64,000 nt of DNA from Salticus scenicus (lineage: Eukaryota > Arthropoda > Arachnida > Araneae > Salticidae). The translations under genes were made by a program, and so were the position numbers. This document shows positions 1 to 11,597 of this stretch, piece by piece. The notes beneath the pieces are model-generated. The model was not told the origin of the DNA, ran no database searches, and worked only from the letters and a program-made list of their open reading frames with translations. Position 1 is the first letter of the stretch, and each line of letters starts with the position of its first letter. The stretch is from positions 45,661,153-45,725,152 of the forward strand of contig OZ005657.1 in the NCBI GenBank assembly GCA_963930645.1. The letters are read 5' to 3'.

Positions 1-1030
1 CTTTTTCTCACACCACTTTTTTTGAAGAGTAATTTTCTTTCTAATTAGTCGCAGTTACATACTAGAGGAAATTGCTCTGCAAAAAATAATGATGTTGGGA
101 AAAATGCATGCACTAGTAGTGTTCCCGAGAAATCGGAAATGTTTACATATCTGTTATTATGTATTTACCCATAATAAAATATCAGGTGCATGCTAATTTT
201 TCAGGTTTTTATTACTATAAACCCCTCAGTTTTAAAATTTTCTTTGGATAAATTTGTGAATAATGGATATAGGAAATTAACATTGTTGCTTAATTTTTTT
301 TTTTTCGTTTTTTGAAGGGTCAATTTTATTTATTTCTGTTTGAAACAATTGTTTTTTATTTTTCGCGATTCATTATGCGTACTTACAATGATTTCATTCA
401 TCAGAGATATTCTGTTTGATTTGTTTGGTTTTCTCCTTGCTACACATAGTTGGAAATCTTATAACATATGTATATACACTTATCTCGTAAATGTATTATG
501 ATTATTTTTAATCAGATATATTGTTCCCTTGGGATTGATCATACTCCGTCGTTTATATTGGTAATTTTCTATAAATTTTCATATCTTTTATATTTTAATA
601 TCTGTAGCATTTTTATTTTAAATTCTGCACATTGCGCTTATAATGGAAATAATGGTTATGTTTCTTAAACTTAAGGTGTTCTTTCATGTTACTGCAAACG
701 TTTCTTCTTACAATGTGCTATTTTCTAAGGACAAATTTTTATTTCAATCAATATTAAAAATGCTACATTTTAAAGCTCCGAATTGTGCATTTTATGCTGT
801 ATTACAATTAATTATTACATTATTATCATCATGCAGTTTGTAACATGGATATTCTTAACTTAAAGTGAAATTGACCACTTTTATGATCATTCTCGTATAA
901 TATTAATTACATGTCTCGTAAATGCATTATGATCATTTGCAGTTAGATATATTGTTGCCTTGGGATTGATTATACTCTATCGTGTATTTGGAAATTTTCT
1001 ATAAATTTTCATATCTGTAATATTTTAACA

Positions 1031-1052
1031 TATATATATATATATATATATA
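1031..1052. repeat. (TA)n microsatellite
   Basis: Uninterrupted TA dinucleotide run of about 11 units. A second, imperfect AT run follows at 1181-1200. Confidence 0.9.
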
Positions 1053-1279
1053 AAGTGAAGAATTTTAGAACGTTATAAAATTTAGCAATTAATAGATACA
1101 GGATTAATACCAACAAAACTAAAATAAGTTATTTTAATTCAATTTAAATGTTAGCACTCATTTTTAAATTAATGTTTGAAATATATATATATTTATATAT
1201 TCCTTTCTGTAAATTTATTGGGAAAAAATCCCGTGTAAAAATACGTGTAACTTAAATTTACGAGTTTTCCCAACTGAAA

Positions 1280-1280
<1 letters not shown>

Positions 1281-1318
<38 letters not shown>
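1281..1318. repeat. (CA)n/(CG)n microsatellite
   Basis: CACA and CGCG start followed by about 13 CA units. Alternating purine-pyrimidine throughout, so capable of Z-DNA in principle. Confidence 0.9.
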
Positions 1319-1354
1319 AAGAAAAGAGATTTTTCGGTAAAAAATATTAGTCTT

Positions 1355-1383
1355 CATTATTATTATTATTATTATTATTATTA
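1355..1383. repeat. (ATT)n microsatellite
   Basis: About nine ATT/TTA units. A second tract of about twelve units lies close by at 1471-1507. Confidence 0.9.
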
Positions 1384-1469
1384 AAGACTATATGTGAAGA
1401 AAACTTAAAATTTTCGAATTAATCTTCTAGATAGTCTATTTCCGTAGAAGGAAATTAACTAGGAAAAGC

Positions 1470-1470
<1 letters not shown>

Positions 1471-1507
<37 letters not shown>
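1471..1507. repeat. (ATT)n microsatellite
   Basis: About twelve TTA units, the second such tract within 120 bp. Confidence 0.9.
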
Positions 1508-1508
<1 letters not shown>

Positions 1509-1628
1509 ATAAAATAATTATCCCTATCATCCTTGGTTAATTCAAGTGCAAAAAATATAATATGATTTTTAATATAAAGTTTAGTGGCTTTCATTCATCC
1601 AATCGAGAGTATCCAGTGCAAAAAGTTA

Positions 1629-2900
1629 GGGGAGAGTGGGGATGAATGGGACGCAGGATGAATGGGACAATAGCAAAATTTTTATGTTTTGCAAGCACTA
1701 GAAACATGACAATTTTTCTGATATATAGCAGTACTGAGGTCATTCATCAAGTGTAGTTTCAGAATTGTGCTGACTATTGAAGGGCAGAAAAAAATTAAAG
1801 TGTCTTTTTCTGCTGCCAGAGTAAGTTTTTACTGATTCAATTAAATATTAGTTAAAAATTAACTATTTCCTTAAAGTTAATATAACTCATATATGCTGAA
1901 AAGGCATAACCTTTTATTGAGTTTATGATATTTAAGAAGAATATTGACAATTGTTCCTTAGGCCTATTTCATGTTTTATATGATCATGTGGTGGAGGGGA
2001 TGAATGGGACATTTCCCACTATGTGCTAATTTAAAATTGTACACAAGAATTACATTAAAACAAATCGTAAATAGATTTTCAATATTTTTATAACCTGTAG
2101 CTCAATAGTTATTACATGGAATTATAAAAGTAGCATGGATTTAGAGAAAAATAGATTGAAATTAATTGTTCTGATTTTTGTTTATAATAATTATGATTAA
2201 AAAAACAATAATTTAGAATATTCAATGCAACTTAAATCACTATATCAATAATTAAAAAAACAAATAAATAGACTAATAATAATAGGATTAAAATCACAAT
2301 TTCAATCAAGCTAATTAAATAAATCCTGGTGATTATTAATGTAATACAGAATAGAATGCTTATTTTTCCCGATCAGCCGAAAACAAAAATTTATCTGGAT
2401 AATTTGTACTCTATTATAATGATTTATATCTTTCTAGTGTCTTATTTATTTATTTATTTTTTGATTAGATCTTATTAGATTAAATTACCAAAACATAGAG
2501 CACTAGGAACTGTGTGAACCGAAGGACTTTTGCCTTTTGATGTTAATTTGAGTCAATACATCAATTTATGTTAATTTCAGTAACTTCATAGTGTGTAATA
2601 AATCACATAAACCAATTTAACTTTATAAATTTATTTACTTTCCATTTTGTTTTATTTTCTTTGTTAATTCCAGTTCTGTCCCATTCATCCCCATAGGTGG
2701 GAATGAATGGGACAATGCACATGCATGTAAAAAACAATTATTATTTATTAAAAATGATAACTTTTTATTAAAGTTAGCATGTTTATATGTAACTGATTAC
2801 TGAAGTGTACTTATGAGCAATGTTACAAAATTCTGAATTACATATGGTGAACGTTATCTGTAAAAACATGGAAAATTGCTCATTCATCCCCACTCTCCCC
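1629..2900. mobile_element. Non-autonomous TIR DNA transposon, 1.27 kb, family 'GATGAATGGGAC'
   Basis: The left end begins GGGGAGAGTGGGGATGAATG. The right end is its inverse (CATTCATCCCCACTCTCCCC), each end next to a TA (1627-1628 and 2901-2902), which fits a TA target duplication. The word GATGAATGGGAC recurs: twice at the left end (about 1641-1668), at about 1999-2010, as an inverted pair at about 2678-2713, and in the right end. Repeated subterminal words of this kind usually bind a transposase. No ORF is present, so it would need a helper element. The superfamily is not assigned. It is built like the element at 28208-29598. Confidence 0.75.
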
Positions 2901-3560
2901 TATTTACAGGTTTTGAGAGATTTTTTGTCCTTAATAGAATAAAATAGCAAAAAAGTAGGTTAAAAATATAAAAAACATTTCGAAAACAAAAGTTAATAAA
3001 TTTTACCTACATAAATATATTTCAGTAACAAATTTGACTATTTTATATTTCAAGTGAGAAAGTTAAAATAAATATACAATTTTTAGATAAGTCAACAACG
3101 TCTCCACAATTTAAACAAAAACTAATCATATGATGTTGCATTTATTCGGTGAGGTGACAACATCCTTGATTATACCATGTTATCAAATGTCGTAAATAAC
3201 CACTATAACGATGGATACTTCATTTTATCGCAGGTAATATTTTTCTTTTCTTTTTTTTTTAAATTTAAGTCTTTAATGTCAATTACTTTCTCTTTTTTTC
3301 TAACTGCTTCTAAACTAATTTAAACAAGAACGCAAAGTCATGCGATACCGATTGATTATTAACACTTTCCAAATGTACGTAATTGTTGTATTGTATAACT
3401 GTCGATACTCTTTGCCTACGTAATCATACAACGGACGGACAATAGTTCTGAAAAGCATACAGATAGACTAATTGAATTCCTAATCATTCTTAAACATTGT
3501 TAGGAAGTGTTAAAAATGCTTAACACTAAAGAAATCGTAGTCCTTATATTCTAATTGCAG
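2901..3560. other. AT-rich non-coding DNA
   Basis: No gene, RNA or element boundary recognised. A T/A-rich tract lies at about 3240-3300. Confidence 0.5.
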
Positions 3561-6240
3561 TCCATAATGTATCTGAATATTTTAGTGTAACCCTGTAAAT
3601 TTGAAGGATAACAAAATCATATTCTATACAAAATATTATTTTAGCATATAAAAAATCAATGTCAATTTCTTTATGATTTTTACAATAGAAAGTTCTTTAA
3701 ATGGAATTTATAAAAATGTCTGTCCTAAAATGCAATGTATTGGCATTCTTTTTGTTGTTGTTGTTGCTGCTGTCTCTGTACACAAATTAGTTGCACAGGA
3801 CATATAAATGTCATTTAAAATAGGGAACATTCCATAGGGAATTTGAATAACATATATAATTTTGTAAAAATTCTGAAAATATTTACGGACGCTGGGGCGG
3901 GCAGATGGACAGTCGGACACATAGTTACTTAAATTGAAAACATATTCCCACTTAAAAAGTGTTATAACGCTAAACGTAAACGAAAATGCAATTTCAGCAA
4001 ATTTGCAATAAAACCCTTTAATATAACTGAATATTTTTATGTGATCCTGTAAATCTAATGCTAATCATACTACATTCTGTAGAAAGCATTTTTTTGTGCA
4101 TATGAATAACATATTTCAACTTTATTAAGATCTGTTCGAAGTAAAGTTATTAAAATTTGGTTTATACAAATACTTCTCTTAGAACGAATGCTTTGGAATA
4201 TTTTTAGGTGACTCTATGCACAAACCACAAGTGGTATTTACCCCATTTTCTATAGAAAGCATCCGTTAGTGAACTTGAACAACATATTTCAATTTCATTG
4301 AAATTTGTGTAGAATAAAGGAATAAAAATATAGTTCATAAACACACAATGCTTTGGAATATTTTGAATGTTCCTGTACACAAGCCAGAAGAGATAATCAA
4401 ACCCATTTTCAATAAGAAACAACCGACAGTGAACTTTAATATCATATTTAGTTTCAAGAAATTCCATGAATATTTACGTGAGTTAAAGCGCGGATAGACA
4501 GACAGATAGACGGACAGAAAGGCAAACCGAAGTCATTAACGCTTTTCAACCTTATTGGAAAGTGTTATAAACATTTAGAAAATGATAAACGAAAATGTAA
4601 TTCCAGAAAATTTCCAATAACACCCATTAATGTAACTGAATATTTTTGTGTGGCCCTGTAAATCTAATGCTGATCATACTGTATTCTATGGAAAGCATTC
4701 TTTTGTGAATATGAATAATGTATTTTAATTTTATTAAGATTTGTGCAAAGTACAGTCCTTCAAATTTGGTTTATAGAAATACCTCTCATAGAACACAGTA
4801 CTTAGGAATAATTTCGGGTATCCCTGTATACAAACCAGTGATGGTATATACTCCAATTTCAATGAGAAACATCCAATAGCGGACTTGAATAACATATTTC
4901 AATTTCATTAAGGTTTGTGTAAAGTAGCGGTATGAAAATATGGTTTATAGAAGGGCCTCTCATTGGGCACAATGCTTTGGAAATTTTTCGGGTGTCCCTG
5001 TACATAAACCAGTAAAGGTGTTCACTCCATTTTCAATAGGGAACATCCGATAGTGAACTTGAGTCACATATATCAGTTTCAAGAAATTCCATAAATATTT
5101 ACGGGAGTTAGAGAGCGGACAGACAGACAGACAAACTGAAGTCATAATCACTTTTCAACCTAACTTTTCAACCTCCTATTCTGTAAAAAGCATTATTTTA
5201 GCATATTAACAATAAATGTCAATATCTTCATGATTTTTACAGTAGGAAGTTATTTAAATGTGATTTATAAAAATATCTGCCCCAAAACGCAATACTTTGG
5301 AAATTGTTTGGATGTCTCTGTACACAAGACAGTTCTACAAAACCTATTAATGCCCTTTTAAATAGGCAACTTACTACAGTGAATTTGAATAACAAATATA
5401 TTTTTTAAAAATTTCTTAAAATATTTAGGGACGCTGGGAGCGGGCAGACGGACAGATAAAAAGATAGACAGTCTGACACACAGATACACTAATTGAAATC
5501 ATATTCACAGTAAAAACGTTTAATATGAACAAAAATGCAATTCCAGCAAATTTTCAATAATAGCCCTTAATATAACTGCATATTTGTGTATGACCTTATA
5601 AATCTAATGCTAATCATGCTATATTCTATAGAAAGCATTCTTTTGTGCATATAAATACATATTTCAATTTCATTAAGATTTGTGCAAAGCAAAGATATTA
5701 AAATTTGGTTTATAGAAATACCTCTCATAGAACGCAATGCTTTAGAATACTTTCGAGTGCCCCTGTGCACAAACTAGTGATGGTATTTACTCCATTTTCA
5801 ATGGAGAACATCCGATAGTAGACTTGAATAACATATTTAAATTTCATTAAGATTTGTGCAAAGTAACGATATTAAAATATAGTTTATATAAATACTTCTC
5901 ATAGAATACAATGCTTTGGAATACTTTCGGGTGCTCTGAACACAAACCAGTAGAGGTATTCACTCCATTTTCGATAGGGAACATCTAATAGAGAACTTGA
6001 ATAACATATTTCAATTTCATTAAAGTTTGTGTAAAGTAAAGGTATTAAAATAATATGGTTTTAAGAAATACCTCTCATAGAATACAAAGCTTTGGAATAA
6101 TTTCGGGTGTCCCTGTACACAAATCAGTAGAGGTATTCAGTTCATTTTCGATAAGGAACATCCGATAGTGAACCTGGATAACATATATCAGTTTCAAGAA
6201 ATTTTATGAATATTACACTTTTCAACCATGTTGAAAAGTG
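3561..6240. repeat. Diverged satellite-like block, ~174 bp monomer, with GACA tracts
   Basis: The phrase CCTGTACACAAACCAGT, or a variant of it, recurs at about 4372, 4823, 4997, 5761, 5935 and 6110. A related phrase, CCTGTAAATCTAATGCT, recurs at 4042, 4650 and 5593. Neighbouring spacings are 168-175 bp. Each monomer also carries versions of 'ccattttcaatagggaacatc' and 'acctctcatagaa'. Tracts of GACA/GACGGACA lie at about 3893, 4491, 5115 and 5437, some followed by 'cttttcaacc' paired with 'ttgaaaagtg'. The stretches 3620-3920 and 5170-5460 resemble each other, giving a larger ~1.54 kb repeat. No coding capacity is seen. Confidence 0.75.
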
Positions 6241-6344
6241 TTAATAAAAATGAATTTGTTTAATACTAAGGTACACTTAAAATAACAATTGCAAAATTTT
6301 ACAATATATAAATTAACGTTTTATTAGTCAAATTTTGCCTAGAT

Positions 6345-6570
6345 TTCTCCGTTACTTTATAAAACTTTCTTTGCTTCCAGAGCTAGAAGGAAATAAGAAA
6401 CGTCTCTTAAGACCGTCCAAAAGTAATATTTATCAGTATCTCGAAAACTAATCATTTTAATAACCAGAAATTTTACACAACCATATATTTTTAAACTGTG
6501 TTTCATCGTATGCTAAAAGTAATGTAGGTCATGATTCATAAAACTTTTTAATACGAATTTATTAAATAAA
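6345..6570 (-). repeat. Degraded fragment of the long-TIR element family (main copy 10384-13235)
   Basis: On the minus strand, phrases such as 'aataaattcgtatt', 'atgacctacatta', 'ttagttttcgagata' and a stretch like 'gtctcttataaag' occur in the same order as at 10865-11040. Divergence is high and no ends are recognisable. Confidence 0.6.
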
Positions 6571-6784
6571 TACATAAATAAATAAATAAATAAATAAAGC
6601 AATTATTATGTCTTTATAACTGTTATGGTGAAAAAATAACATTGTTTCTGTAATAGTGAATATTTTTTTTTTTTTTTTTTTTAACAACGTTATCAATATA
6701 AATTGAAATGACAAGATAAGAATACAGTACCAAGTACAAGCATGTGATACTTACAATCAAACGCTAAAATGTATATTAACATAG

Positions 6785-7427
6785 CTGCGAACATTTTAAT
6801 ATATTCTGGAGTATTTTTAGCCCCGCCTGTATTTCATACCACTTATTTTTTTAAAAGTATATTTTTCTTATTTTATTGAAGTTGTATATTGGAGAATTCT
6901 TTTCTATAAATAAAGTGGTGGTAGTATAATTTAAAGTAATAAAGTAGTTTCTATAAATAAAGTGATCTCGCCTTTTTTTTATACCACTTTTTTTTTTAAG
7001 TATTTTTTTTTTTTTTCTTATTTTATCGAAGTTGTATGTTGGAGAATTTTTTTCTATAAATAAAGTGGTGGTAGTAGTTTAAAATAGTAGTTAAAAGTAA
7101 TAAAGTAGTTTCTATAAATAAAGTGGTCCCACCTTTATTTCATACCACTTATTTTTTTAAAAGTATTTTTTTCTTATTTTATCGAGAGTTGTATATTGGA
7201 GAAATTTTTTCTATAAGTAAAGTGGTGGTAGTAGTTTAAAGTAATAAAGTAGTTTCTATAAATAAAGTGGTCGCGCCTTTATTTCATACTACTTAATTTT
7301 TTTTAAGTATTTTTTTTTTTTCTTATTTTATCGAAGTTGTACATTGGAGAATTTTTTTCTATAAATAAAGTGGTATGAAATAAAGGCGGGGCTAAAAATA
7401 CTCCGGAATAAATTAAAATATTGGCAG
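6785..7427. mobile_element. Foldback-type element with four internal ~150 bp tandem units
   Basis: The outer arms (about 6785-6843 and 7369-7427) are inverted copies sharing 'gagtatttttagccccgcct' and 'atttcataccactt'. Between them, 'gttgta.attggaga' recurs at 6882, 7031, 7188 and 7337, a spacing of 149-157 bp. Each unit is itself partly palindromic: 'cataccactt' on one side and 'aaagtggtggtagtag' on the other. Long T tracts lie between. No ORF is present. Foldback elements are DNA transposons whose arms contain tandem repeats, and this fits that plan. Confidence 0.7.
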
Positions 7428-7671
7428 TCATGTATTTTTCCTTTAAGGCACAGCGTCCTCGCAATGAGGACGCCATTACTTAATTCCCAACTGTAAAAAT
7501 TCATCGCGGAAATTTTTAACACAGTTTTATAACTAAGCGGGAAAATGCTATTTATTTCTTTCCTTTTAACTTCAGTTGTGAATTCTGGTAGCTCGCTTTA
7601 CATATTTAATGAGCAATACAGCTTTGCCTTTTAAAGTTTAGAAGAAGTACAAATATTAAAATAGGAGTATA

Positions 7672-7833
7672 CACTGTTAAGAAAATGCAGAAAAAATACA
7701 GAAATTCTCTGTAATTTCAGAAAAAAAAAAAGTCGTAAATTACGGAAAAATTACGTAGACAAAACGTATTGTACGACTTTTTTTCTGAAATTACAGAGAA
7801 TTTCTGTATTTTTTCTGCATTTTTTTAACAGTG
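7672..7833. mobile_element. Palindromic MITE, TIR CACTGTTAA
   Basis: Arms of about 65 bp are inverted copies: the left begins CACTGTTAAGAAAATGCAG and the right ends CTGCATTTTTTTAACAGTG. TA lies on both sides. Only about 35 bp separate the arms, so the whole element can fold into a hairpin. It is non-coding, probably a Tc1/mariner-type derivative. Confidence 0.8.
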
Positions 7834-8921
7834 TAGGATATAAACAATTTTATGAAAGTAAAAAATTAAAGAAAATCATATTTAAGATTCAATACTTTAA
7901 GGATAAATTTAAATTAATTTAATTTTATAAATAATTTATAAAAGACTATACTAAATTACAGATTTTCTTTTTATTTATTTATTTATTTATTTTTAAATAT
8001 TCAAACATTTAAAATGAAAACAGTATCTAAGGAAATTGATTCTTACGATTACTCGAAATTCCAAGACAATATTCAGTTCGTATGTCTTGAGCTATTTAAC
8101 ATACTCAATGTCGTACCGCTATCTGCCTTATACAAAAAAAAAAAAAAAAAAAAAAGTAAAAGGCATGATTAATAAGAAAGTGCTTTATTCCTTCATTTAT
8201 TTATTATTATTATTATTATTATTGAAAAAAATAATAGATAAAAAAATCGTCAAAATTATTTAAACTTTAATTTTACAATATTTAATCAATAACACATACC
8301 AATTATTATAATCATATTAATCCATTATTAAATTTTTATAGTATTGACTGATACATTACGCATAATTCTTTTAATTACTAAGGATTTTAAAAAGATTTAT
8401 TTATCATTTAATATTTCACTACTGTAAATACATTAATGTATACATTTAATTGTACTTTATACCTTAATTGTAATTCACAGTGCTATATCTTTGAATTTAA
8501 AAGGTAATTTTAAATGTAAATTCATATTAAATCCTACATTTTTCAAATTTCATAGTATACATCATTTTATTGTACATCTATTATGTACCTGTTACAACTA
8601 GATGCATTCTCCAATTCAACATATTACTTATTATTTCAAATACTTAATTTTAATCAAAATAGCATATATTTATATAATAAATTACAGATATTTTTTTATT
8701 AAAGTACTTGTGATGTATGTTCGAATATATCCTTATTATGTTTATTTTGGAAATTTAACTTGTTTTCAAATTAATATTACTTAAGGATATTTTATTTTTA
8801 GTAAATGCTAATGTGAGTATTAATGTCATTGTAATAATATTTAAGTATTAATTTGACATATTGAGAATAATTTAAAATGAAGATTTACTGATTTAAATTT
8901 ATTTCATATGACATTATATTA
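7834..8921. other. AT-rich non-coding DNA
   Basis: Contains a poly-A run at about 8132-8153 and an (ATT)n tract at about 8198-8222. No gene or element seen. Confidence 0.5.
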
Positions 8922-9102
8922 CACTCGAACCTCGTTAATGTGATCACTATTAACATGGGCTACTTTTAACATGAACTGTTTCCACGATCCCCGTCAAAAT
9001 GAAGATTAGTTATCGGAAGATTAGTTACAGATAGCATTAACTACTGATAACATAAACAAATTTTTTATCCCCGTTGAGATTCACGTTAACGAGGTTCGAC
9101 TG
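8922..9102. mobile_element. MITE with pogo/Tigger-like TIR
   Basis: Left end CACTCGAACCTCGTTAATG; right end inverse, CGTTAACGAGGTTCGACTG. TA on each side. The GAACCTCGTTAA core is typical of pogo/Tigger-type Tc1/mariner elements. The 181 bp interior has no ORF and contains a 'gaagattagtta' type repeat. Confidence 0.75.
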
Positions 9103-9763
9103 TATTAACACATTGATAATTAAATGTATGAAAACATAATATTTATAAATTTTAGAAACTTAAAATTACATGATGAAAATAAATAACTTTAGTATCAATA
9201 CTAGACGTTACCGAGTAATCTTTCTTAAATAGTATTAATTTATCGAAGTTCTCCAATGCATTTTATGTATTACAACAATATAAGTTTAAAAAAAAGTAAC
9301 TTAAAAAAAAGAGGCTATTTAGTTGTTTGAATATATATATATATATATATTTTAATAATGAATTTTATCTAATGAATATTGTTTATTGTCGAATTTCCTT
9401 AATACTAGGTTACGTGTAACAAGTACAAAACTTTGAATAGACACCATCAGTTGTTTTGGGGCAAAAGAAGACACGACCCTTCGTCAGGTGAATAAAGTAA
9501 GCATGAGTGCTGCAATCAAAGTGGCAACACACAAAACCGAATTAAGTGAAGAGCAAAAAAAAGTACATTAAAATTGCTACGCCAGGAAAGAAATCCAATT
9601 TCTTGTACTTATTACTTTAAACGCCAGCTCTGTAGTGTGGTGCTTTTTATAATCTAGGTTACATGTATTCATCTTATTTAATGTGTTCCTCTTAGTAAAT
9701 TTCATATTAATGTATTAATAAATACTATTTCATATACATTTAAATATGTTATTTGATATTAAA
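9103..9763. other. AT-rich non-coding DNA
   Basis: A (TA)n run lies at 9330-9350. At about 9405-9665 there is a GC-richer patch with a phrase 'ctaggttac.tgta' at both ends. A phrase near 9575 ('gaaagaaatccaa') recurs at about 13268. I do not recognise a gene. Confidence 0.45.
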
Positions 9764-10361
9764 TATTGTTATAAATTTAATAATATCTTCAGCCAGATAG
9801 CGTCTCTATCAACTACTATTTTAAAGTTTAAATCTAAAATGGATTAATAATATGATATTTTTAAATCCATATTCTTAATATAAAGTTAAATTTCGGATAA
9901 TTTTAATTTTTTAAATCATTGTCATTGTACTTTTCTTTAATATCAAGATTTTAATATTTCTAATAATTTCCTTATATTTATCATTCCTTTTGTATCATAA
10001 AATCATATGTTTTGTAATAAAATATTTTTCTGTCTTTTAAGAAGTATGCATTTGCTTTTATTATTGTTATAAATTTAATAATATCTTCAGCCAGATAGCG
10101 TCTCTATCAACTACTATTTTAAAGTTTAAATCTAAAATGGATTAATAATATGATATTTTTAAATCCATATTCTTAATATAAAGTTAAATTTCGGATAATT
10201 TTAATTTTTTAAATCATTGTCATTGTACTTTTCCTTAATATCAAGATTTTAATATTTCTAATAATTTCCTTATATTTATCATTCCTTTTGTATCATAAAA
10301 TCATATGTTTTGTAATAAAATATTTTTCTGTCTTTTAAGAAGTATGCATTTGCTTTTATTA
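9764..10361. repeat. 298 bp tandem duplication, two near-identical copies
   Basis: Copies at 9764-10061 and 10062-10359 read the same base for base over most of their length. I saw one clear difference (cttttcttta versus cttttcctta). Such low divergence implies a recent duplication. No ORF is present. Confidence 0.9.
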
Positions 10362-10587
10362 TTGTAAATTATTTTGAAATGTACAGTCGGGGAAAAAAAA
10401 TAACGCAGCACTCGACGTAACTTCGTTGCTAATGGATGTAAAAAAATGTAATAGGTATCATTCGACGGGGAATTGTGAGTAGTTTTAGAAAATGAACTGA
10501 AAATTTGAATTGGGGGTCGTCTACATATTAAAACGCGCACCAACTTTGATTTTTTTCAATGGTAATGCCCCATTTTTATTTTTTATT

Positions 10588-10745
10588 TGAATTTCTGGGA
10601 TCGCGACAACCCGAAAAAGTATATTGGTTGTATATTTTACTTATTTTTTCACATAGTTATAAGCGTTCAAAGTTTGAAGGTGCTAATGTTAAATTTATAT
10701 TTCAAACTTTTATTAATATATTCACAAAAAATAACTTGATCGATA

Positions 10746-10779
<34 letters not shown>

Positions 10780-11597
10780 TTTTTACGAGATACAGTGAAG
10801 AAACCCAAACATAATCCATCATTACTTTTGATTCTGAAAGATATTTTTAATTTTGAAAAATATTAATAAATTCGTATTCATAAAAATTATGAATTATGAC
10901 CTATATTAATTTTTACATAAAATGAATCCTAATGCTGAAAAATATCGGTGTGCAAATTTGCAGCTCATTCCAGTTATTAGTTTTCGAGATATAAATAAAT
11001 CTTTCTTTTGGAAAGGTTTAGAGGGCCGTCTCTTATAAAGTTTTGCATGGGATACCGAACCATATCTTAAAAAATAACAAGGAAAATTAAACAAAATATT
11101 TGAATTCCTGGGATCGCGACAACCCAAAAAGTATATTGGTTGTATATTTTACTTATTTTTTCACATAGTTATAAGCGTTCAAAGTTTGAAGGTGCTAATG
11201 TTAAATTCATATTTCAAACTTTTATTAATATCTTCACAAAAAATAACTTGATCGATATAATTTTTTGTTACGAGATACAGTGAAGAAACCCAAACATAAT
11301 CCATCATTACTTTTGATTCTGAAAGATATTTTTAATTTTGAAAAATATTAATAAATTCATATTCATATTCATAAAAATTATGAATTATGGCCTATATTAA
11401 TTTTTACATAAAATGAATCTTAATGCTTAAAAATATCGGTGTGCAAATTTGCAGCTCATTCCAGTTATTAGTTTCCGAGATATAAATAAATCTTTCTTTT
11501 GGAGTGGTTTAGGGGGCCGTCTCTTATAAAGTTTTGCATGGGATACCGAACCAAATCTTAAAAAATAACAAAGAAAAATAAACAAAATATTTTTATT
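10588..11597. repeat. 513 bp tandem duplication inside the long-TIR element
   Basis: Copies start at 10588 and 11101. Both contain 'tgggatcgcgacaaccc', 'ttggttgtatattttactta', 'gatacagtgaagaaaccc' and 'aaagttttgcatgggatacc' in order. Copy 1 has gained a (TA)n plus T22 tract at 10743-10784 where copy 2 has a short 'ataattttttg'. Divergence is a few per cent. Confidence 0.9.
10743..10784. repeat. (TA)n followed by T22
   Basis: Twenty bases of alternating TA, then about 22 T. Absent from the matching place in the second duplicate copy, so it expanded after the duplication. Confidence 0.9.

Larger units (their letters stand above)
1..1628. other. AT-rich non-coding DNA with microsatellites
   Basis: No open reading frame with protein-like composition is seen; the short ORFs are low-complexity. 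Two stretches resemble each other: about 470-600 and 905-1030 share phrases such as 'tctcgtaaatg' and 'gggattgat', which suggests an old ~440 bp direct duplication. The rest is simple repeat and A/T-rich sequence. Confidence 0.6.

Noticed and set aside
468..843. Two overlapping plus-strand ORFs of 66 residues
   Set aside because: AT-rich composition, no motif, and in a region that looks like an old duplication; expected by chance.
3708..5770. Several minus-strand ORFs of 63-87 residues
   Set aside because: They are readings of the 174 bp repeat units; their similarity to each other reflects the repeat, not a gene family.
10301..10543. ORFs at the left end of the long-TIR element as a transposase
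   Set aside because: No DDE motifs or helix-turn-helix; the frame crosses the TIR and the flanking duplication.
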